Assembly: GCA_031772625.1 (NCBI GenBank)
Contig: CM062818.1
Span: 216,125,742 to 216,189,741, forward strand
Direction of reading: 5' to 3'
DNA from: Pinus tabuliformis
Taxonomy: Eukaryota; Streptophyta; Pinopsida; Pinales; Pinaceae
Length of the DNA stretch: 64,000 nt
The translations under genes were made by a program, and so were the position numbers. Shown here one piece after another: positions 57,424-64,000 of the stretch. How positions within the stretch are numbered: position 1 is the first letter of the stretch; the number at the start of each line of letters is the position of its first letter. The notes below the pieces were generated by a model that saw only the letters and a list, made by a program, of their open reading frames with translations, did no database searches and was not told the DNA's origin.

Positions 57424-58100
57424 CTACAGATTTTGGTATAGAATTAATGAATGTTCTTGTTTAAGTTGGTTATCATGCTGGTCTTCATCAACTATCTGGT
57501 CATCATAAGGGCCTTCTGAGGTTATGAAGCTTATGATCTCTGGATCATTATTGAAGACCCTCCAGTTGGTGATGTTATCAGGAATAGAAGGCCTAAAAAT
57601 TAATTCAATGGAAAATCGATTTGGGCTATAATCCTCTAGTGGGATAAGCTTGGAAGCGACATTGGCTAGAAGATCGGCACTAACATTTTGGAGTCTTGGA
57701 ATAGGGGAAATATTAAACCCTGTAAAGTGAAGAGTCAGGTCTTGGACTAATGACTGATAGTGTTTCAAATGTCCTGAAAAATAGTGTATAGTATTTCTCA
57801 CCTATTTTATGGCAATTTCTAAATCTCCGAATACTTGGAGGTATTTGACGTTAAGGCCAATTACCTTATACAAACCTTGAACTAGTGCTTCATATTCAGT
57901 GGTGTTTTTTATGCAATCAAATTCAAGTCTTCATGCTAACATAATATTTTCCCCCTCTGGTCTGACTAAGATGCAACCTACACCCCCTCCATCATTGGAT
58001 TTAGATCCATCAAAAAATAATTTCCAACATAAAGATCTAACTGCAAGTTTATCTACAAAAATTACACATTTAAAAGTGTCTGTTTGGGAAAACTTTTCAA
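57424..58100 (-). pseudogene. Second RNase H-like domain, located between protease and RT
   Basis: The minus strand reads WKLFFDGSKSNDGGGVGCIL (catalytic D at 58009-58011), then a stop, TTEYEALVQGL (catalytic E, about 57871-57900), VFGDLEIAIK (catalytic D, about 57815-57840), and NVSADLLANVASKL (last acidic position, about 57650-57690). DGS, E-A-x-x-x-G, GD-x-x and N-x-x-AD-x-LA are the signatures of the archaeal-type RNase H captured by plant Tat elements. In the Tat elements known to me it follows the normal RNase H and precedes integrase; here it precedes RT. Two stops interrupt it. Confidence 0.75.
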
Positions 58101-58299
58101 CTTGAGATACAACAGATTTTTCTAAGAAAGGTGAAGTGTGAGCATTGAAATTCCCTAGAAATGATTCTATAGAATAGTTTTCGATGATATTGTTTCTATA
58201 CGTGACTGGTTCATTTTCTCCTTCTAATTCTGTTACTATGTACTTTTGATGTTTCTTGTGATCAACCCTTATTTGATTTGGCTTGCCATTATAGGGAAT

Positions 58300-58640
58300 C
58301 CACATGTGAGACTAGTCAGTTGGAAAATAACCATGAAGTTTTTCTAACCAGTCTCTATTAAGGATTAAGCCATAGAACTCAGGAATGTCAATTACAAGTA
58401 TGTTAATGACTTGGCAAACTTTAGGGTTTGATGAAAGTCTAATGGTTACTGGGTTAAGTTCTCCAACAACTTTGACTTCAGAGCGATCTAATGGAACCAT
58501 TCGTACATCAGATTTCTGAGGCTGAACATTCAACTCTGCACAAACTGTTCTTGGTAAGATGTTAGATGAAGCTCGAGAATCAACTAGACAGTTGTGTAAG
58601 TTCTTATTAAGGACATCAAAATTAAGGAGAAATGGCGGAG
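58300..58640 (-). pseudogene. pol: Aspartic protease of the Tat-like element
   Basis: The segment shows LHNCLVDSRASSNILPRTVC, where the expected DSGASS has become DSRASS (G to R), then KVVGELNPVTIRLSS and FYGLILNRDWLEKLHGYFPT, the C-terminal ILGRDWL-type block with G changed to N. Stops lie at its C-terminal end. It would have released Gag and Pol products. Confidence 0.8.
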
Positions 58641-60554
58641 TGTGGGATTTTATCTTCCACCAATTAGAGCGATGTCGGTTGGATCAATCTTGTTCAAATA
58701 AGTGCTAGGGGGCCTTCCCATTTCTTGGGCAGCTTGTGAGATCACGACATTAGGAAGTGACGCAGTAGGTACTTCTTCAAGCGCTTTAAGAAGTAACTTT
58801 TGTTGATGATTCAATTTACTAAGCTTATGAAAGGTGATGTTTGCCATAGTTTTCTTCATATCATCAATAATATTATATTCCATTTCATCAGAAACTATCA
58901 AAGTTTTAGATGAAGGTGAAGGATCCAATTGAGTAGGTGTAGTTTGAGTGGATTTTGGTATAGATTTATTACCTGTTGCTTTGTCCCTAGGAGGTGGCAT
59001 TGAAGCCTTCTGTTTTGGATTTGTTTGTGACAATTCAACAGGAATTTTAATTTGGGTAGTGACAGGTAATGCTTCATGGGTTTGTTCATTGGGAAGGATA
59101 AAATCCCACATTCCTTGTAATTCTGCCACTTCATCATTCGTTTGTTCTTTGTTTGTTCAAACTTCATCCTCCTATCCATCTAATTCGACATTTGATATGG
59201 TATTTGGAGGCTTAGGATCAGGAGGAGAATTCCTTTTAAATTGTCTAAAAGGTTTCTTGGAGGAAGTCTCTACTACCTGTTTTTTAATATCAACCATTTC
59301 TTTAGACATGGTTTTGAGGAATTTCTGTAATCCTTCAAGATCAAAAGGATCTTTTGGTGGTTTCTTCTTAGACTCATCCTTAAAGGTTACGTTCTTAGAT
59401 TTTCATTCTTCTAATGCAATTTTCTTTTCCACAGTTAGAATGCATTTCTCCATAGCTATTGCCTCTTTCATATTTTCGGCCAAAGTTGGTTTGCAAGCTC
59501 TATCAACGAAGATAGGTGTGTTTGATGGTAGAGTAGAAATATACCACTCATTCTGGAGCTCATCGCTAGGCTTAGATGCCATTGGTATCTTATTCAATAA
59601 TTTATTGAAGCGAGAGTTGAAGTCCTTAATGGGTTCTTTCGATTTGGCTTTCAAATTGGAGAGATCATTGATTAGTGTAGCTGTAGATCTATCATCTCCA
59701 AATTTAGTTAAAAATTTCTCTTGAAAAGAATCCCAACTATTTATAGAACCTGATGGTAATGAAAAGTACCATGATCCTACTGCTCCCTATAAAGTATATG
59801 GGAATAATCTTACAACTGCATCTTCTTCCACTACTTCATTCAAGTTAATGTACAACATGAAATTATTTATATGTTCCTTAGCTAATAGGCAATTATCAGG
59901 ATTGAATTTGGGCAATGATTTCTATGGGTATGTCGGTAATTGATGTAAAGGCCCAGCCATCCTAACAACCCCTAGGTTTGTCCATGGCCTTGGAGGATTC
60001 TATGCCATTGCTGGGATGTGAGTAGGGGTAGGTGTAGCAGTGGTTGAAGGTGATTGGGTAGACAAAGATATAGCTCTTGTACCTATGTGAATTACAATCT
60101 AGAGTGGCGAGGTGGATGATTGATCTTGTGAGGGTATAGATGGAATGAATGAAGATGATGATAGAAATTTGCTGTGAGATTTAGATGGTGATTTCTTAGC
60201 TTTCTCACAGCTTGGCAGAGGAAATTTGAACAAAGGAATTCCGAAATTTTCACTCTGTGCTCTAGTTAACCATTGAGATGGGGTGAACTAAGAGGTAACA
60301 CTATCCTAGGATAACTAAGATTCTCCTTGAGATAGCGAAATCCCCTGTAATTTATGAATCAAAGACTGAACTTCAGGGGCTTCAGTGGAAGAAGAATGAT
60401 CTGGCATCTTTGGGATTTCATCAATGGGTTGTATAATTTTATGTGCTACTTCTTGCTTGGGATCAAGGGATATGGAATACTTTCGAGAAGTTGGAGGTCA
60501 TGGTGAGGGAGTTTTACTCTTAGAATGGCCTGTTAATTTGGATTTACTTGCCAT
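58641..60554 (-). pseudogene. gag: Gag of the Tat-like element
   Basis: The first ATG (60552-60554, MASKSKLTGHSKSKTPSP) lies 34 bases from the LTR end, and a TGA follows after 18 codons. Beyond, in the same or neighbouring frames, are an S/P/T-rich region, then the gag core: LAKEHINNFMLYINLNEVVE, GAVGSWYFSLPSGSINSWDS, FQEKFLTKFGDDRSTATLIN, KSKEPIKDFNSRFNKLLNKI. These are the classic Retrotrans_gag W-F-x-x-L and F-x-F/Y-x-L/F motifs. The C-terminal part (59129-58650) is Q/P/T/K-rich and ends MGRPPSTYLNKIDPTDIALI. No zinc knuckle was seen. At least five stops. Confidence 0.8.
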
Positions 60555-60568
60555 TCACAGTCAGGTCC

Positions 60569-60586
60569 TCCTTCTAGCACCAAAAC
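60569..60586 (-). other. Candidate primer binding site
   Basis: The minus strand just inside the LTR reads TTTTGGTGCTAGAAGGAG. The TTGGTGCTAGAAGGAGG pattern is in the right place for a primer site, but I cannot name the tRNA with confidence. Confidence 0.5.
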
Positions 60587-60588
60587 GT

Positions 60589-61340
60589 TGAAGCCTCGAA
60601 AATTGTTGCTTCAACATGGGGGAAAATCACCCGGTCCGGACCTTGGTTGGCAGCTTCTTTTCAGTTTGGAGTAGTGGCTTCGACTAGGGATAATGGGACC
60701 AGTTTACCAATCTATTTAATGATTGTCCTAATGGGGTGATATGTGATGTTTTGAAGTAATGTCTAAGCTAGAAGTAATCTAATCTAAACTAATAATCACA
60801 TGCATTTTATCCTAATTTAAACACTATCTAATTATAACTATGCCTGGGATTAAATTGATGTATGCGATCCACAATAATGTCTAAAAGAAATTCATAATAA
60901 AGATCATTCAATTGAGATGAGAAATGAATTTGTTTTAACAATAATCAATTCGTATAAAAAGTTAGTTGAAACGATTGTGAAAGATATATCACATAAGGAA
61001 TTATTCATGTATTCAACATAGAATATAGCATACAGAAGTGCAATAATGGCAATCAAGATTCAGACTTTCATACATAAACAATTCAAGAAGAAATCATTAC
61101 TTGTTACATAAGTAAAAAGGATTACGAGATAAAAGTACCATTTATAATACGTCCTACTCATGTGCTTCAACAATAATGATATATGTTTAGTCCATTCAAC
61201 ACCATCTAAGAGTACAAAAGTGCAATTCCAGTAGAAGATGATAAATCACATACAAATAAATCCTGTTCCATTAATTGCACTATAACTTCCTCAAAGGGAT
61301 AGTAGTGCATGTTTTGAAGACTGTCTTTGATAAAAATTTT
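60589..61340 (-). repeat. Shared LTR of the Tat-like tandem
   Basis: It begins TGAAGCCTCGAAAATTG on the plus strand. On its low side lie the primer-site candidate and gag of unit 1; on its high side lie the purine-rich minus-strand run AGAGAGGGGTCC (61341-61352) and the 3' ORF of unit 2. It matches 48480-49240 with scattered changes and indels. GGTCCGGACC palindrome at 60633-60642. Confidence 0.78.
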
Positions 61341-64000
61341 GGACCCCTCTCTAAATGCATGAGAGGGGTTTAAATACTTAAATTAAAAAACTAAAAATAG
61401 ATTATTACAAAAATAGTTGAGGAGGTTTAAACGACCTGCCTCAAATTATGGAAATATAAAATCAAAATAGAAATGAACATGGTCACTAGCTATCCTGCAT
61501 TTGATGCTTCAGATCGCAAATGTTCATCATGGGCTTGAGCTTTGTTTGTTGGCCGACTTCAGCTTTCAACTATCCATCGAATACGACATCGGTTAGTGTT
61601 GGCACCATTTTCTCCGTAGAAGTGGTTAGGCATAACAGGGTCATCCATTGGCTGTGAGGTTTTACCAAATGTCACCAATATGCTTCCCAGTTTAACTTGG
61701 TCATTGCCTTATTACTTCTACTTTTTCTTCTGTTTCCTGTTTCCACTATAGTTCAAGCTATTTCACATTAGGAAGAAAACTTGGAATGGATTCTTCCACA
61801 AGGTTGGTATTATGTAAATTTTCATTGACGTTTTCTATGACAATGTTTTCTACTGTTGCCATGTTTGCTATTGTGTTTTCTACATGTTTAAGCCAAGAAT
61901 CCCAGCTTGAAAGTAAGATTTATTTATGTGACTCCTCTAGTTTAGGCAAGTCAACTTTTCTCCCATCTTTTGTATTCTGGAAGGTGATGAAATGGGAGAC
62001 CTTTTCAAAGATCTCGTCATATTCAAGTCTCATTTCCATGACTTGACTTGTCAATTTGTCGCTTGTTTCGCAACAAAAGTTCCATTTCAAAATCTTTTGG
62101 CACAATAATTCTTTCTGGTGCATCAGCTGGGAGTTAATATCGAGTGATTCGGTAACAAACTGCTCAACTTTTGGATCATCTTTGTATATATCAATTATTT
62201 CTTGTATTTTTACTTCCTTCTATGCTAAGCTAGTTCGATGTTCTATTTTCATCTACTCGAATTCTCGTTGTAGCTTAGCTAACTATATCATTTCCTTCTG
62301 GTCAGATTTTGCTTGAGGTAATTTTTGCTTAAGCGACATAATTTTATCTTCTTTTTCTCTAAGAAACATTTGTACCTCTATTTCTTTTCCCATGGTCGTT
62401 GTAGGGTAGGCACCTACAAACTGCGAGAGTCTAGTAAAATTGGCAGACGGGTCGACGGGCGAGTCTTTCTAGAGAACATCCATCCATTCATTTTTAGGGG
62501 TAGTAGCAGCTGTAGGGTGCAACTTCCTTTCCTTTATTTTACTTTTAACCACGACCTTATGTTGTGGGATACAAAACACATCTAGATGGGGAATCTCTTC
62601 TATTCTCAAAACTATTTCAGAGGTGGGGGTAACAGGGATGTGTTCTACCTCTTGGGTATTTACAGCCTCTTTTGCTATAATTTCCTGAGTTGTTTTCTGT
62701 TGTGGAGTTTGCAACTGTGGTATTTGTTCCTATGTATTAAGCCTTTTAGGAAAATTGTCCCATTCTTCCTCTAAATCAATTACCAGGCATTTTACTGGCT
62801 GTGTGGAGGTCGCATGGATTTCAGCCTGCTTGCTGACTAAAGTTTCTTCAATTATCTTCTATGTAGATTGGGATGTATCCTTTACCGACTCCATGCTTCT
62901 ACTTTCCCCATTTTGTGATGACTTCTATGATTCCCTGGTAGATTTCTCTTGGGATTCTGCTCCAGAATCGGTTTTAGAATTTTCTTTGGAGTCACCTTCT
63001 ATACTTACACTGGAGTAGGCTCCCTTATTGGTTCAATCAATAATTGGTCTAATGGGACCTTTGATAACCTCCTTTCTCTGTAGCTGTAAAAGTTTTCCAT
63101 ATTATGACGGTCAAAAAGTAATTGTGCAATATGATTCACAACTATGAAGCTGTTTTTCTGCAAAAAGATGCCATCAAAGGCATCTTCCTCATTACTGAAT
63201 ACTTTTATTTTCACCAAAGTGGGAAATCTTCGATAGTGTCGAATGGGTCATATTGCCTTCCAAGTAATTTAGGTAATTGCAGAGATAACATGTTCTTTGC
63301 TTCTTTAAATGCATGTCCTAGGTCATGTAATGCAAATGCTCCACACTATACAGGGAATGTAGGCCAGATGACCTTTTTTGATTCCTTTAATGTCTTGCTC
63401 ATCCCTCCCTCACTAGCTCTTTGATAGGCTATCTCTCTAGCCATCAATTTGTCTGGAACATAGTACAAGAGGATATGGGGGGAGGTGATGCTGCGAAATA
63501 CCCTGATATATGTAAATGTTTCCTTCCCAAATCATTTAGCCACCAGGAGGATATCTACTTCAGCTTCTTGGGAATACTTTGGGGCATCTTGGTTATAAAT
63601 CCGCTTGTGAATAAGGAGCATATCTCCATGAAAAATCTTGAAAAAATGTGTTTGAAAGTTGGATTCCCACATGTCCTTATGGTATATGTGAATGGAAAGT
63701 GGATTTTCAACAGTCCATTTCCATCCCATGATAGGGAATTTCGAACCAAAAAAAATTGCATCCATTACATAGGCGCTCATAAAAAATGGAGGGTAAACCC
63801 TCGAAGCAACACTTCTTTTCCTTCTGTGCTCGATTATTGTTCTTGCTAAATTGTCAGACAAAATTTGTGCCCGATTCATTACAGTTGTGTTAACGGCTGT
63901 ATCTATTAATGACAATCACTCTGGGGAGAATTTAGTACTATCAGGTTTGCCAAATAGTCTACATAGCATGGCTGCTACAAAACTATGAGGGGGACAAATA
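61341..64000 (-). pseudogene. 3' ORF of unit 2 (partial, runs off right edge)
   Basis: Second copy of the 49394-52448 ORF, with the same segments: IVEEQ/AEIHAT-type acidic region, EVEHIPVTPTSEIVLRIEEI, IFLQKNSFIVVNHIAQLLFD, YPPFFMSAYVMDAIFFGSKF, SLSWDGNGLLKIHFPF in another frame. It carries its own stops (for example the ORF pieces 63915-63532, 63217-63005, 62714-62469, 62123-61920). The start and the pol of unit 2 are beyond position 64000. The two copies diverge by scattered substitutions and small indels, such as a few extra bases near 63098. Confidence 0.65.

Larger units (their letters stand above)
48480..64000 (-). mobile_element. Tat-like Ty3/gypsy tandem: LTR-unit-shared LTR-unit (runs off right edge)
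   Basis: Unit 1 (48480-about 61340) on the minus strand: 5' LTR, gag, protease, RNase H-like domain, RT, RNase H, integrase, spacer, long 3' ORF, 3' LTR. To the right of its 5' LTR the sequence is again a polypurine-like tract and the same 3' ORF, so that LTR is also the 3' LTR of a second unit that leaves the window. The repeat distance is 12109 bases (48480 to 60589). Lineage is inferred from GNGLAES-like integrase, RT motifs and the extra RNase H. All genes carry stops. LTR divergence looks like roughly one site in ten, so it is old. Confidence 0.82.

Noticed and set aside
58948..59724. 258-codon open frame on the plus strand
   Set aside because: Antisense to the Tat-like gag, whose motifs are clear on the other strand; no motif of its own.

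Overview
The window is nuclear DNA of a seed plant with a large, retrotransposon-dense genome. A gymnosperm is my best guess, from the families present and the density of nested, decayed elements, but the species cannot be fixed from sequence alone. Almost everything recognisable is a retroelement or a piece of one. The only trace of an ordinary host gene is a ZIP-type metal transporter fragment near 39.2-39.4 kb. No rRNA, credible tRNA, CRISPR array or prokaryotic feature was seen.

Layout. (1) 1-5540, minus: 5' part of a SIRE/Maximus-like Ty1/copia element (gag, protease, integrase, part of RT, tRNA-iMet primer site, 1.4 kb 5' LTR). It sits inside an older related LTR (5541-7084), which itself lies inside (2) a plus-strand Athila-like Ty3/gypsy element (7085-16948) with broken gag-pol, an in-frame heptapeptide array at the end of pol, a degenerate extra 3' ORF and a 3' LTR. 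(3) 16949-18027: a poly(A)-ended LINE ORF1 (DUF4283-type) fragment. (4) 18028-21265: unassigned AT-rich DNA with small duplications and a hairpin. (5) 21271-32294, minus: two Tork/Tnt1-type copia interiors in tandem sharing a middle LTR (LTR-interior-LTR-interior-LTR), flanked as a block by the direct repeat aatat. (6) 34198-37167, minus: 5' LTR, primer site and gag fragment of a chromovirus-like gypsy element. (7) 39.2-39.9 kb: ZIP fragment and a local duplication. (8) 40.44-41.18 kb: C-terminal end of a LINE ORF2 with a CAT-repeat tail. (9) about 46.9-48.48 kb, minus: L1-type LINE ORF2 end, cut by (10) 48480-64000, minus: a second tandem with a shared LTR, this time a Tat-like Ty3/gypsy element of about 12.1 kb per unit. 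It has gag, protease, an extra RNase H placed before RT, RT, RNase H, integrase and a long extra ORF of unknown function. The second unit runs off the right edge.

None of the elements looks able to make a full set of intact proteins: nearly all reading frames carry stops or frameshifts. The most interesting points are the two independent shared-LTR tandems, the PR-RNaseH-RT-RNaseH-INT order of the 48-60 kb element, the large downstream ORFs in both gypsy families, and the short-period arrays inside LTRs and at the end of a pol frame.
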